Positions 15,613 to 24,556 of a stretch of 64,000 bases of DNA are shown piece after piece. The stretch spans positions 2,212,577 to 2,276,576 of the forward strand of contig OX638323.1 in the NCBI GenBank assembly GCA_951812715.1, read 5' to 3'. The DNA is from an uncultured Pseudohongiella sp. Its GTDB lineage: Bacteria > Pseudomonadota > Gammaproteobacteria > Pseudomonadales > Pseudohongiellaceae. How positions within the stretch are numbered: position 1 is the first letter of the stretch; each line of letters begins with the position of its first letter. Below the pieces are notes generated by a model. That model saw nothing but the letters and a program-made list of their open reading frames with translations. It did not search any database and had not been told where the DNA came from. A program made the translations under genes and the position numbers.

Positions 15613-17895
15613 TCAGAAGCGGTAACGCAGCCCGAGAAATCCGGCCCTGGGGGGCGCGGCGCCGAGGAAAATCGGAACTTCAAAGTCTTCGATCAGGGGC
15701 ACTTCCACTTCGCCGGGCTCTTCGCCGAGCAGGCCGAAAGTCTCGAACTTCGTATTGAACAGGTTGTGGACCTGGGCGTATAGCAGCAACCTGTCGTTGA
15801 GGCGATAGCGGGCGCCAAGATTGACCAGGGTATAGCCGTCGATTTCGTCAAGCTCGTTCGACTCATCCCCGCGCAGGTACTGGCCGCTATTGGCGATCAA
15901 GTCCAGCGCCAAGGTCAAACGGTCATCCAGCGCGAAATCGGCGCCGAGTTTGAACTGATGGGCGGGAATGCCGGGAATGCTATCGCCGGCGCGCACGGTA
16001 ATTTCCCCTTCGTCATTGGCGAAGTCGTGGTTCGGGCTCAACACCTGGAAATCATCCTCGAAAGTAGCGCTGACATAACTGTAAGCGGCAAACCAGTCCA
16101 GGCTGCCCATCTGTCCGGCCAGATTGCCTTCGATGCCTTCGCGGCGGGTGCGATCGACATTGGCGAACAGGCCGGTGGCGCGGCCGGTGGTCTGGAACAG
16201 GATATCGTTCTCGCTATCGGTGCGGAACAGGCTCAAGCCATAACTCGTATTGTCATCGAGCATGCCGCGAGCGCCCAATTCCAGGCCGCGGGCGACCACA
16301 TCTTCCAGCGGCGGGTCGGCGAGAAAGGCATTGGGCAAGCGGCATTCGAGTTCGACGTCGTCGGCTTCTTCCCCGTCAGCGATGGCGTATTCCACCGCCA
16401 GATCGTAGACATACTCGTTACAGGCCAGTTCTATCGGCGTCGGCGCGCGATTCGACTCGCTCAGGGAAGCGAAGAAATTATGCTCGTCGTTTGCCTGCCA
16501 GGTCAGGCCAATGGCGGGATTGACGCGCGAGAAGCCGTGATTGCCGTTCAACTCGGGTCTTTCGCCGGACAGGTCGCGCAGATTGACGTCGGTGTGGTTC
16601 GAGCGCGCCGAGATGGTCAGCGCCAGGGCGTTGCCGAGGTCGGTCGTGGAGGTGAAATAGATGCTGCTCGATTCGGTTTCGGTAGTGATGAGGGTGGCGT
16701 CCTCGTCGACGAATGTGCCGGTGCCGAGCCCCGTGGTCAGGCGGCTGTGGGGGTCGATCTCGGCCAACTCCACCACCGAGTCGAAATTGGATTCGCCGCG
16801 ATGCCAGGCCGCGCCGACAACGACGCGGTTGCTGAAGCCGAACAGGTTTGTTGCCGCAGTCCATTGAAAATCCGCGCCGCGGGTTTCCTGGCTGCGGTCG
16901 CTGAGATTGTTGATCGCCTCGTCGGACAGGATGCCGGTGCCTGAAAGGTCGTCTTCCTCGAATTCCTCGAGATCGTACTCGGATGCGTCGCCGTTGAAGG
17001 CGCTGGTGTCGTTGCGGCGCAGGAAAACGTTTCCGCCGATGCTGCTGCGCGCACTGATTACTCGGCGGAATTCCAGGCTTACCATGTCCATGTCATTGGC
17101 GGTGATGTCGGGGCCGGTGAAAATTGCCGCGCGGTTGATTTCCAGCAATTCCACCGGTGAGGAGCCATTGCCGATCAGGTCGGATTCTCCATGCTGGTAG
17201 TTCAGATTTACCTGGCCGGTATCGCCGCGCCAGCCGAGTGTGCCGTACGCGTTGAAGGCGTCGGATTCGGAATGGTCGCGCCAGCCGTCTTCGCGGAAGT
17301 CTTCCAGGTTCAGGTAGTAGGCGAATGAGCCATTGTTGCCGCCGAATTCGAGACTGCCGCGGCTGCGACCGAAGGAGCCGGCGCTGAGGTCGGCGCCAAA
17401 GCCTTCGTACCCGAAGCCGTCCTTCATGTCGATGGCCATGGAACCGCCGAGACTGTTCAGGCCGAATAGCGGCGTGGCGCCTCCCGTCAGCGCGATGCTG
17501 TCGATCGCGGATTGCGGCAGCAGGTCCCAGTTGACCGTGTCGCCGAGGGGCTCGTTGATGCGTATGCCGTTCTGATAAACGGTCATGCCCTGGGCCAGGC
17601 CGAGCAGGGGAGAAACCGTGAAACCTCTATACCGCAGGTCCGGCTGCAAGGGATTGTTCTGGGCATCGTTCAGCGAAACGCTGCCGAAGGCGCCGCGCAG
17701 AAAATCGGCGAGACTGGTCGCGGCGGCGTTGGCGAGATCCTCGGCATCGGCGGTCTGCACCGGATAGGGAATCTTGCGCAATTCCATGCCAGAGTCGGCG
17801 GGCGCCACGCCGATGACGACAACCTCCTCGGCATCCTGCGCCAGGGCTGCGGATGCCAGCAGCAAGCCGGGCGCGAGCAGACGGAAAGTTCGCAT
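15613..17895 (-). CDS. TonB-dependent outer-membrane receptor
   Basis: 760 residues: signal peptide ending ASAALAQ, a plug domain (LADFLRGAFGSVSLND through GGATPLFGLNSLGGSMAIDMKDG), then a beta-barrel with repeated alternating aromatic strands and the C-terminal GFLGLRYRF with terminal Phe. No canonical Ton box was identified with certainty; VVVIGVAP after the signal peptide is the likely region. Substrate unknown; no transport partner is adjacent. Converges with imuA. Confidence 0.92.
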   Translation of the reverse strand: MRTFRLLAPGLLLASAALAQDAEEVVVIGVAPADSGMELRKIPYPVQTADAEDLANAAATSLADFLRGAFGSVSLNDAQNNPLQPDLRYRGFTVSPLLGLAQGMTVYQNGIRINEPLGDTVNWDLLPQSAIDSIALTGGATPLFGLNSLGGSMAIDMKDGFGYEGFGADLSAGSFGRSRGSLEFGGNNGSFAYYLNLEDFREDGWRDHSESDAFNAYGTLGWRGDTGQVNLNYQHGESDLIGNGSSPVELLEINRAAIFTGPDITANDMDMVSLEFRRVISARSSIGGNVFLRRNDTSAFNGDASEYDLEEFEEDDLSGTGILSDEAINNLSDRSQETRGADFQWTAATNLFGFSNRVVVGAAWHRGESNFDSVVELAEIDPHSRLTTGLGTGTFVDEDATLITTETESSSIYFTSTTDLGNALALTISARSNHTDVNLRDLSGERPELNGNHGFSRVNPAIGLTWQANDEHNFFASLSESNRAPTPIELACNEYVYDLAVEYAIADGEEADDVELECRLPNAFLADPPLEDVVARGLELGARGMLDDNTSYGLSLFRTDSENDILFQTTGRATGLFANVDRTRREGIEGNLAGQMGSLDWFAAYSYVSATFEDDFQVLSPNHDFANDEGEITVRAGDSIPGIPAHQFKLGADFALDDRLTLALDLIANSGQYLRGDESNELDEIDGYTLVNLGARYRLNDRLLLYAQVHNLFNTKFETFGLLGEEPGEVEVPLIEDFEVPIFLGAAPPRAGFLGLRYRF

Positions 17896-17937
17896 GCGGG
17901 GATGTTACCCCGCCATTCGGGGCAAGGACCAGCGAGG

Positions 17938-18163
17938 AGATTCCGCGACTTCGCGCGGTCACACCCATGTCATCCTGCGCGAAGTCGCAGGATCTCCTGG
18001 GGGATTCTGATAAATTGTTCATGCCATCCTTGGCGCGGGCGCATTGACTTCGATTGGCCCCAGCCTTGCCATCCATGGCAAGTCGTTCGGCCCTCAAGAA
18101 AGCTTTGCTTCTTGTCGGCTGCGCCGATCGGGCCTCACCCTGCGCGAAGTCGCAGGATCCATC
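17938..18163 (+). repeat. One unit of the 164-bp repeat (family B), plus orientation
   Basis: CTGCGCGAAGTCGCAGGAT occurs at 17975 and again at 18140 (165 bp apart). The segment between them matches the reverse complement of the 164-bp units at 27.86-28.52 kb, including a CTTGCCATCCATGGCAAG hairpin. It fills most of the 17896-18222 gap between the TonB receptor and the SDR gene. No gene is seen there. Confidence 0.8.
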
Positions 18164-18222
18164 TTTGACTGTCTTGCCCCATGCTAGTAGATTTGCGCCT
18201 TTCCCGAGCGGGTGGAGGAGAC

Positions 18223-18915
18223 ATGGCTACTTACCTGGTGACCGGCGCAAGCCGCGGACTGGGCCTGGAATTCGTCAGGCAACTGGTGGGCCGGGGTGAG
18301 AATGTAATCGCCACCTGCCGCGGCGACCGCTCGATGAGTGAACTCGACGGCTTGTACGACACGCACGAGAATCTCCAGGTGCTGGAACTCGAGGTGGCAG
18401 ACGACAAGTCCATCGCCGCTCTCGGCCGGCAGCTCGATGGACTGACGATCGACGTGCTGATCAACAACGCCGGGGTGTACGGCCCCCGCGGCGCTGCAAT
18501 CGGTCAACTCGAAGGCGACAACTGGTCCGAAGTCATGCGCGTGAACTGCATCGCCCCGATCCTGCTGGCCCAGACCTTGCTGCCGAATCTGCGCGAGGGT
18601 GCCGGGAAAAAACTCGTCTTCATCACTTCCAAGATGGGCTCCATCGCCGACAACCGGGGCGGCGGCTCCTATGCCTACCGCAGTTCCAAGAGCGCCCTGA
18701 ATGCGGCGGTGAAAAGCCTTGCCGTGGACCTGGCGAACGATGACTTCGTCTCCGTGGCCCTGCACCCGGGCTGGGTGCGAACCGACATGGGCGGACCCAA
18801 CGCCATGATCGACGCCACTACCAGCGTCAGCGGCATGTTGCAGGTAATCGATCGCGCGGGGCAGGCGGAGTCTGGCGGTTTCTACGGCTATGACGGCGCC
18901 GTCATTCCCTGGTAA
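18223..18915 (+). CDS. Short-chain dehydrogenase/reductase (C-factor-like)
   Basis: 230 residues, start at 18223 with GGAGGAGAC just upstream. Classical SDR: TGASRGLG (7-14), NNAG (81-84), catalytic Ser around 136-140, and Tyr152-x-x-x-Lys156 (YRSSK). Short length and VNCIAPILLAQ / ALHPGWVRTDMGG resemble the CsgA/C-factor group of SDRs. The substrate is not predictable. Followed 17 bp later by a secreted-protein gene on the same strand. Confidence 0.9.
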   Translation: MATYLVTGASRGLGLEFVRQLVGRGENVIATCRGDRSMSELDGLYDTHENLQVLELEVADDKSIAALGRQLDGLTIDVLINNAGVYGPRGAAIGQLEGDNWSEVMRVNCIAPILLAQTLLPNLREGAGKKLVFITSKMGSIADNRGGGSYAYRSSKSALNAAVKSLAVDLANDDFVSVALHPGWVRTDMGGPNAMIDATTSVSGMLQVIDRAGQAESGGFYGYDGAVIPW

Positions 18916-18932
18916 GGGGCCGCTGGCATTCG

Positions 18933-19541
18933 ATGCGAAGATTGCTGCTTGCCCCGCTTTTCGCCGGTCTGCTCGCCGCGGGCCAGGCAGGTCCTGCCTC
19001 GGCCCATGGCAGCGTCGCCCTCGAAGATGACCTCTGTGTCATCGACATCAACTTTCTGACCGCGCATTTCACGATCTTTCAGCCCGAAACGCATGGCGCC
19101 GCCGAATATTGCGAGGACGTTCCCGGAGTTGCGCGGTCAATCTTCGTCATGGAATATCTGCACGATCTCTTGCGGGAGATGTATGTAGACTTCCGCATCA
19201 TCCGCGATGAAACTGGCATCGGCCGCTTCGCCGGCTGGGACGACATCGTGGCGATGGGAGATCTGGAACCGCTCACTGTGTACTACCAGGAAGCCTCCAT
19301 CGAGCCAAGCGGCTATTATCGCGCCAGCCACGAGTTCGTTGCAAAAGGCAGCTATATCGGCATCGTTACCGCCCGCCATCCAATCGATGCGCGCGATTAT
19401 CAGGCGGTATTCTTCTTTCGCGTCGGGCGCGACTGGGGCAGCTTCCCGCTATTCATCGCGCTGATCGTGCTCGCGCAACTCGGCTATTGGGCCGCCAACG
19501 GCGGCTGGCGCAAATTGCGCGGGACCGATTCTCATTCCTGA
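18933..19541 (+). CDS. Exported protein with C-terminal membrane anchor, unknown function
   Basis: 202 residues: signal peptide (MRRLLLAPLFAGLLAAG, cleavage near SAHG), an extracytoplasmic domain with two Cys (DDLCVID and AEYCEDV) that may pair, and a C-terminal TM helix (FPLFIALIVLAQLGYWAA) before a short basic tail. The N-terminal HGSVALEDDLC start suggests a periplasmic domain tethered to the inner membrane. No family recognised. Close spacing behind the SDR gene suggests cotranscription. Confidence 0.75.
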   Translation: MRRLLLAPLFAGLLAAGQAGPASAHGSVALEDDLCVIDINFLTAHFTIFQPETHGAAEYCEDVPGVARSIFVMEYLHDLLREMYVDFRIIRDETGIGRFAGWDDIVAMGDLEPLTVYYQEASIEPSGYYRASHEFVAKGSYIGIVTARHPIDARDYQAVFFFRVGRDWGSFPLFIALIVLAQLGYWAANGGWRKLRGTDSHS

Positions 19542-19715
19542 CTGCGGCTTGCTCGGGATGCTTGTGTTCGTTCAGCTGTCAAATTGATTCGCGAATCGCG
19601 CTGCCGGGCAGCGACAGGCAATACCTCGGCCGGTTTTGGCGGATTTTCGAGAAGTCCAGGTAATCGACCCGCGTCACGCCTCGTCAGAACGATTCGATCG
19701 CACACATTAATCTCT

Positions 19716-20927
19716 TCAATCCCCCGGCGTTTCCAGCTCTACCGGCGCCAGCCGCGGCAAGGAGCAGCGATGCGGGGACAGGTCGGTGCTGACCTGCGAC
19801 GGGTCGCTGCCGCCATTCAGGTTCATGAACGACTGGCCGGCGTTCTCGCCCAGGCAGATCAGGTTCTCGACTGACGCGCCTTCCTTTGTCAGGCCGCCCC
19901 AGACGATATCCGCTGAATTCTCGCCGGTCTGCTCGTGCCATGCTGCCAGCAATGTATGGGCCGGAAGTGTGCCGCCGCCCTCGAAGACGTTGTCGTGGAT
20001 GTGAATCTGTTCGGGATAGGGGTCGTAGTTCGGATCGTCGATTGTTCGGCCGCCTAGCACGAAGCTGTAGACCATGATGTTGACGCTGTTATTGCCGGCG
20101 AATCGGTTCTCGAACACTTCAATGTTGTCGTTGGCGAGCACCAGTAGCCCGGTGCCGGCGGGCACATTGCCGACGATAGCTCCGGCTGGGGCGAAGTTGG
20201 CCGTATTGTTCGACTCGACTAGATTGTTGAAAATCCGCGTGGCCTGGCCGCCCTGGACTTCGAGATTGGGCAGGTCGAACACGAGGATGCCGCCGGTGTT
20301 GTTGGTGGCCACATTGTCGTAGACATCGGCAAAGGTCGAATTCTCGATTTCGATGCCGGCGACGTTGTATTCGGCGCGGGAGTTGCGCACGATTATCTGG
20401 CTCGACTGGCCGACGTAAATGCCTGCGTCCGCCGCGCCGATGGCGATCGACCCGTCGATCAGGATGTTGCGCGACTGCACCGGATAAATGCCATAGGCGC
20501 CATTCTCGGGATCCGGCCCATTGGTCCATTCAGTGCGCACCCGGCGGATGACGACGTTATTGCCGTTGTTTATTTTTAGCGCATCGCCGACCGTGTCCTC
20601 GATGGCGAGATCCTCGATCACGAAATCATCCGCCGTGACCAGCAGCCCTTCGGCGCCCTGAATCTGGTTGCGGAATGAAAGCACGGACTGATCCATCCCC
20701 GCCCCGCGGATAGTCACGCCGGGCACCGTTAGCGACAGGCTGCGCGAGATCTCATGCACGCCGGTCGGCACCTCGATAACATCGCCGGGACTCGCTTGGA
20801 TCAATTGCGTTTGCAAGGTCTCCTCGAAACTCGCCAGGGATTCGGTCGGAGTCTCGCCGCAGGCGGCAAGCGCCAGCACTGCCACCGGCAGCAGAAATCG
20901 GAGAAAGGAACTAGTCTTGATCATCAT
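19716..20927 (-). CDS. Parallel beta-helix lipoprotein
   Basis: About 403 residues with a lipoprotein signal (LPVAVLALAAC). The body is a right-handed beta-helix: many NosD-like turns such as VIRRVRTEW, IIVRNSRAEYNVAGIEIENS and IHIHDNVFEGGG with N-rich ladders. This looks like the parallel beta-helix domain protein that in other gammaproteobacteria neighbours a diheme cytochrome (SO_2930 type); that partner is not in the window. Start has tandem ATGs at 20927 and 20924. Confidence 0.82.
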   Translation of the reverse strand: MMIKTSSFLRFLLPVAVLALAACGETPTESLASFEETLQTQLIQASPGDVIEVPTGVHEISRSLSLTVPGVTIRGAGMDQSVLSFRNQIQGAEGLLVTADDFVIEDLAIEDTVGDALKINNGNNVVIRRVRTEWTNGPDPENGAYGIYPVQSRNILIDGSIAIGAADAGIYVGQSSQIIVRNSRAEYNVAGIEIENSTFADVYDNVATNNTGGILVFDLPNLEVQGGQATRIFNNLVESNNTANFAPAGAIVGNVPAGTGLLVLANDNIEVFENRFAGNNSVNIMVYSFVLGGRTIDDPNYDPYPEQIHIHDNVFEGGGTLPAHTLLAAWHEQTGENSADIVWGGLTKEGASVENLICLGENAGQSFMNLNGGSDPSQVSTDLSPHRCSLPRLAPVELETPGD

Positions 20928-21073
20928 TGCGTCTCCGCGTCTGAACTGACCGTTTTAATCGAAATCATGACACGATTGCAGATGCCGCGCGAGCATGCGG
21001 ACACACCGGCAAACGGGCCAAAAGCCAGGCCGGCGCCGCGCGAGCGTCCAGTTCGCGCCGTGCGATTGGTGCC

Positions 21074-21260
21074 GTGTCATGCTTTCCATGTCGCATCAGC
21101 GATCACCCCTTGGCTCGTGTCAATGCGCGAACGCCCTTCGGGAGCGTCGGCAGCGCGCCATCGCGTCGTTGCAGTCCGTGCCGACGGCATAGTCGTTGGC
21201 GGACCACGCCTGGCGCTAGCGCGCTGCCGATGCTCTGATGCGACATGGGACGCATGACAC
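21074..21260. repeat. 187-bp inverted-repeat element (MITE-like)
   Basis: Left arm 21074-21099 and right arm 21235-21260 are complementary at 24 of 26 positions, enclosing about 135 bp with no gene. A piece of the right arm recurs at 8205-8226. No clear target duplication. It occupies most of the gap between the beta-helix lipoprotein and the next small gene. Confidence 0.72.
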
Positions 21261-21264
21261 GACA

Positions 21265-21522
21265 CTAGTGCCTGATGTTCTTTTCCCGTGCATCATCGGA
21301 ATTCGACTTCGCCGGCCACCAGACGGCGGGCGGGGTGAGGGTCCAGGCACAATCTTCAGGATCCATCCAGGCCACGGGCTGAGCGCTGCCGTCAAGAATT
21401 GGAACGGTTCCATCCGCGAATTTCCAGTCGCGTCCCGCCGCGTCTTCGATTGCTTCCATCAGGGTCTCGCCATTGAGGGGGACGAGTCCGTCTACTGGAT
21501 TGCTTGCGTAATACCTTGCCAT
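21265..21522 (-). CDS. Small hypothetical protein, 85 residues
   Basis: Start supported by a strong AGGAGGAGAAG directly before the ATG. Soluble, acidic, Trp-rich C-terminal half (DCAWTLTPPAVWWPAK) with no TM, cysteine motif or recognised fold. It lies behind a hairpin terminator that separates it from the upstream minus-strand gene, so it is probably transcribed on its own. Confidence 0.65.
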   Translation of the reverse strand: MARYYASNPVDGLVPLNGETLMEAIEDAAGRDWKFADGTVPILDGSAQPVAWMDPEDCAWTLTPPAVWWPAKSNSDDAREKNIRH

Positions 21523-21636
21523 TTTCTTCTCCTCCTACTTCGCGTTTTTCAAACCGCAGATCGGCCTTCGACCAACTGTCGCGCCCTTGGCGGCGAATCA
21601 AGTCAGCCGTGGATTTGTGTAAATGGTTACGGACAA

Positions 21637-21668
21637 AAAAGGGCCTTCGCGGAATGGAAGGCCCTTTT
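21637..21668 (-). terminator. Rho-independent terminator
   Basis: Perfect 12-bp stem AAAAGGGCCTTC (21637-21648) and GAAGGCCCTTTT (21657-21668) with an 8-base loop. On the minus strand it is followed by a T-run (TTTTTTG). It sits downstream of the minus-strand membrane-protein gene ending at 21786; plus-strand termination is also possible. Confidence 0.85.
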
Positions 21669-21785
21669 GAATTGACACTGGATCAGTATACGGACCTGAA
21701 TCAGTAAATCAAGTCCCTGATTCATTAAGATATATGTAACCTATTGAATAATAGGGGGGTATATAAAGGTCAGAGCGATTTTGAA

Positions 21786-22304
21786 CTATCTTGCCACGGC
21801 CTCGTACATCCATACGGACCCCGAGGTAACGCCTTCGGGCGAGGTCACCGCGCCCGGTTCGGCGCCGCCATACTTGCTGGCGAATACGTTGAGCACCGGC
21901 ACTATATCGGGACCTTCCATGATGCGCTCCAGGCGCAGGTCGTAGAGGCTGTCGTCGACTCGCAGCACGATGCGCGCATCGTCGCCCATGTAGTGCGGCC
22001 ACTGCTTCCAGATGCCACCATACCAACTCGTCATATAGCCACTGACCAGAAACAGCCGGCTGTCGTGTACGCCGACCCAGACGGTGCGGGAGGTCGCCGG
22101 ATCCATGGTCTGGAATTCCACTTCCATGCGATCGCGCAGAAAGCTCCAGTCGCCGGGTATCGGGGTGGGTTCGCCGCTTTGGAACGGACCGCCGGGAATG
22201 ATCGCGACTGGCCCATCGCTGAAACGCATTGCAAACAGGAAAATCCAGATGGCAAGCGCCGTGCCGATGATGGCGATTGCCAGCCACTTCAAGAATCTCA
22301 ACAT
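21786..22304 (-). CDS. Membrane-anchored protein of unknown function
   Basis: 172 residues from the ATG at 22304, chosen for the AGGAGAG upstream (a longer frame to 22394 lacks one). An N-terminal TM helix (WLAIAIIGTALAIWIFLFAM) is followed by a soluble, probably periplasmic domain (GPVAIIPGGPFQSGEP, WVGVHDSRLFLVSGYMTSWYG, PVLNVFASKYG). No catalytic motif or family recognised. A strong terminator lies 118 bp downstream. Confidence 0.72.
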   Translation of the reverse strand: MLRFLKWLAIAIIGTALAIWIFLFAMRFSDGPVAIIPGGPFQSGEPTPIPGDWSFLRDRMEVEFQTMDPATSRTVWVGVHDSRLFLVSGYMTSWYGGIWKQWPHYMGDDARIVLRVDDSLYDLRLERIMEGPDIVPVLNVFASKYGGAEPGAVTSPEGVTSGSVWMYEAVAR

Positions 22305-22422
22305 CTTTTCTCTCTCCTGAATCGCCCTGGGCTGATTCTGTTCCGGGGCAGCCACTATAACAATCCGGGCCGCGCCCTTGAAATGAAATTTCATGCGCGC
22401 GCCGGCGGCGCCGAATCGAATC

Positions 22423-23319
22423 TCAGGCCGCGGCTTCCGTCTTGTTGATGCGTTCCGTGATTTCCGCCAGGCGGGTCAGATTCTGCAAGGCCATCGGCAG
22501 GATCACCGACATCTGGATGAACTCGTAGGAATAAGTGACGATGGAAAATATCTCGCCGGGAGTGGCGTCGGTCTGGGTCGCCGCGAACCAGAGATTGAAA
22601 CCCAGCATGGTCAGCAGGGCAACGAAAATCAGCGCGTAGACCACGGATTCGGTGTCCGACAGCCGCACTTCGTGCCGGCGCAGCCCGACGAGATGCGCCG
22701 TAACCTTGCTCAGGTCCCGGCTTTCCAGCGTTGCGACCTGGGCCTCGGTCTGCTCGTTCAGATCGGAATTCAGCGTGAAAAAGCGGCGCGCCGAAAGGCC
22801 GTAAATTCCCAGCATGACGGCGGCCGCGATACTGGCGGCAAGGGCCAGCAGGCCGTGAAAGCTGAACAGCACCGCGATGGCGACGACGACCTGAATCAGC
22901 CCCGTTATCGAAAGCGGCGCCTCCTCTTCCAGAAAATCCACCAGTTCGCGCCCCATGAGCACGCGCGCATTGGTGACCGAAACCGCTTCCTCCCCGGCGC
23001 GATGCGCCTGGGCCCGGCCCAGCGCGACCCGCATCGAGCCGTAAGCGCGCGTGTCGTACACGCGCCGCCCGGTCGCCACGACGATCAGTACCGCCATGGC
23101 CGCGATGAGTTGATAAAAGGCCGTGTATTCGTCACCCAGCAAGCCGTCGATCGAGCGCCCCATCAGCAGCGGGAAAAAGGCGAGCATCGCGGTTTCCAGC
23201 GTGGTCAACGTCCATGTGACAACGATCTTGAAGCGGAACACACGCAGCAAGGTTCCGATCGAAAGCCGATCCCCGATCAACAGCAAGGGTTCGTCACGCT
23301 TCTCAATATCCCCTTTCAT
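22423..23319 (-). CDS. ABC-transporter six-TM domain protein without ATPase (ABC_membrane_3 type)
   Basis: 298 residues with about six TM helices in the spacing of a type IV ABC exporter membrane domain, including the RAQAHRAGEEAV coupling-helix-like region. The protein stops where the nucleotide-binding domain should begin, and no Walker motifs are present. This matches the PF13748-type stand-alone membrane domain rather than a truncated gene, since the frame ends cleanly. No ATPase gene is adjacent. Confidence 0.78.
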   Translation of the reverse strand: MKGDIEKRDEPLLLIGDRLSIGTLLRVFRFKIVVTWTLTTLETAMLAFFPLLMGRSIDGLLGDEYTAFYQLIAAMAVLIVVATGRRVYDTRAYGSMRVALGRAQAHRAGEEAVSVTNARVLMGRELVDFLEEEAPLSITGLIQVVVAIAVLFSFHGLLALAASIAAAVMLGIYGLSARRFFTLNSDLNEQTEAQVATLESRDLSKVTAHLVGLRRHEVRLSDTESVVYALIFVALLTMLGFNLWFAATQTDATPGEIFSIVTYSYEFIQMSVILPMALQNLTRLAEITERINKTEAAA

Positions 23320-23397
23320 GAAACCTCCCGCTTGAGTTCAACCCATACGAGGGCAAGCCTAACCGGAACAGCAGCAGCCTGCGCAGTCCAGGCGCCA

Positions 23398-23445
23398 GGG
23401 AGGGGAGATTCTGCGACTTCGCTTTGCTACGCGCAGAATGACAGT
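23398..23445. repeat. Family B palindrome, isolated copy
   Basis: GAGATTCTGCGACTTCG followed by TACGCGCAGAATGAC forms the imperfect palindrome that defines family B. Not associated with any gene. Confidence 0.7.
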
Positions 23446-23467
23446 ATGAAGGGCCTGCACAACGTGA

Positions 23468-23580
23468 GTCGCCGTCGGGTCAGGGGAAGTGCAGCGGGCG
23501 TGCGAGGCAGGATGCCGAGCCCGAAGCCTACACGGACGTATTGACGGCGTCCGCTGCACTTCCCCTGACCCGACGGCGAC
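23468..23580. repeat. 113-bp element with perfect 30-bp inverted arms
   Basis: Positions 23468-23497 and 23551-23580 are exact reverse complements (arm core GGGTCAGGGGAAGTGCAGCG) around a 53-bp loop. Such an arm length would make a very stable cruciform or transcript hairpin. Lies in the gap upstream of the HNH nuclease gene; no coding content. Confidence 0.85.
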
Positions 23581-23702
23581 GGGTTAATTTTCCTTAGACC
23601 TCGACAAAGCGCGGGGGGAGGTTACAATCCACCGCGTTCAAGCCGATATAAGCTTCGAGCCTTGTGCTCGACCGGCTTTGCAATCGCGACAAGGAATTTT
23701 GC

Positions 23703-24248
23703 ATGAACGCGAAAGTATTAAGGTTGAACAAGGCCGGCGCGCCAGTCGCCTGGCTGACGCGAGAGCAGACCGCCACGCTCCTGGTGAAGGAGATGGTGAT
23801 CTGGTCGATGGGCAACGCTGTGCTCGAAATTCGCGGCGGCTTTAATCGGCTAGGCCAGCGTACGGTGCTCAAACTGCCAAGCATCGTTGCCTGCGAAGGC
23901 AAGGTGCACGCGGACCAGTGCCAGCCGCCGCTGGAAAACAATTTCCTGTTCCGCCGCGACCAGAATCTCTGTATGTATTGCGGCAACCTCCATGCGATCG
24001 CCGACCTGTCCCGCGATCATGTTCTGCCCCTGTCCCGGGGCGGCAAGGATAGCTGGACCAATGTCGTGACTTCCTGTCGCCGCTGCAACAATCGCAAGGC
24101 CGACCGCACGCCGGAGGAAGCCGGCATGCAACTGTTGGCGGTGCCTTTCGCGCCGAATCAGTACGAGTTTCTCTATCTGTCCAACCATAGCGTATTGGCG
24201 GACCAGATGGAGTTCCTGCAGGCCCGGTTTTCCCGCTATATGAGCTGA
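23703..24248 (+). CDS. HNH endonuclease-domain protein
   Basis: 181 residues from the ATG at 23703 (AAGGA nine bases upstream). The C-terminal half has a zinc-stabilised HNH fold: CMYCG, then LSRDHVLPLSRGGKDSWTN with the catalytic DH, and CRRCNNRKADRTPEEAG. The N-terminal half (residues 1-80) has no identified motif. The arrangement matches the widespread stand-alone bacterial HNH proteins of unknown role; it is not near restriction-modification genes here. Confidence 0.88.
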   Translation: MNAKVLRLNKAGAPVAWLTREQTATLLVKEMVIWSMGNAVLEIRGGFNRLGQRTVLKLPSIVACEGKVHADQCQPPLENNFLFRRDQNLCMYCGNLHAIADLSRDHVLPLSRGGKDSWTNVVTSCRRCNNRKADRTPEEAGMQLLAVPFAPNQYEFLYLSNHSVLADQMEFLQARFSRYMS

Positions 24249-24294
24249 ATACCGGAAAGCGGTCGAATTCTCCGGGCAATCCAATCCGGTCGCC

Positions 24295-24360
24295 GAGCAA
24301 AGCTCTGCGCCGTTCCGGCCGCGCCAAAAGCCGCGCTTCGAAAACGCTTGTCTCCAGCCT
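24295..24360 (+). repeat. Family A repeat, diverged copy
   Basis: GAGCAAAGCTCTGCGCCGTT then CGCTTCGAAAACGCTTG. The remaining sequence to 24556 (including a GAATTCGATGGC-GCCATCGAATTC hairpin at 24410-24441) resembles the sequence following the copy at 26.86 kb. No gene seen in 24249-24556. Confidence 0.65.
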
Positions 24361-24556
24361 TGGAATTGTTAGTCGCCGCAACGCGAGCGTGGATATGTTC
24401 TGCTCCCGAATTCGATGGCTGGCGCCATCGAATTCGCCGGCACTCTCCTGTGCCGCGCGGAAGTTCCGATAAACCAAAACTTCCGTTTGCTTTGCGGCAG
24501 CATTAGCAGTAACTTGATTCGCCCTTCCAAATCGAGACTGCGAGTGACGCTCCGGC

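Noticed and set aside
21001..21257. Small genes in the 20.93-21.26 kb gap
   Set aside because: Frames lie within the inverted-repeat element, lack ribosome-binding sites and have no protein-like features.
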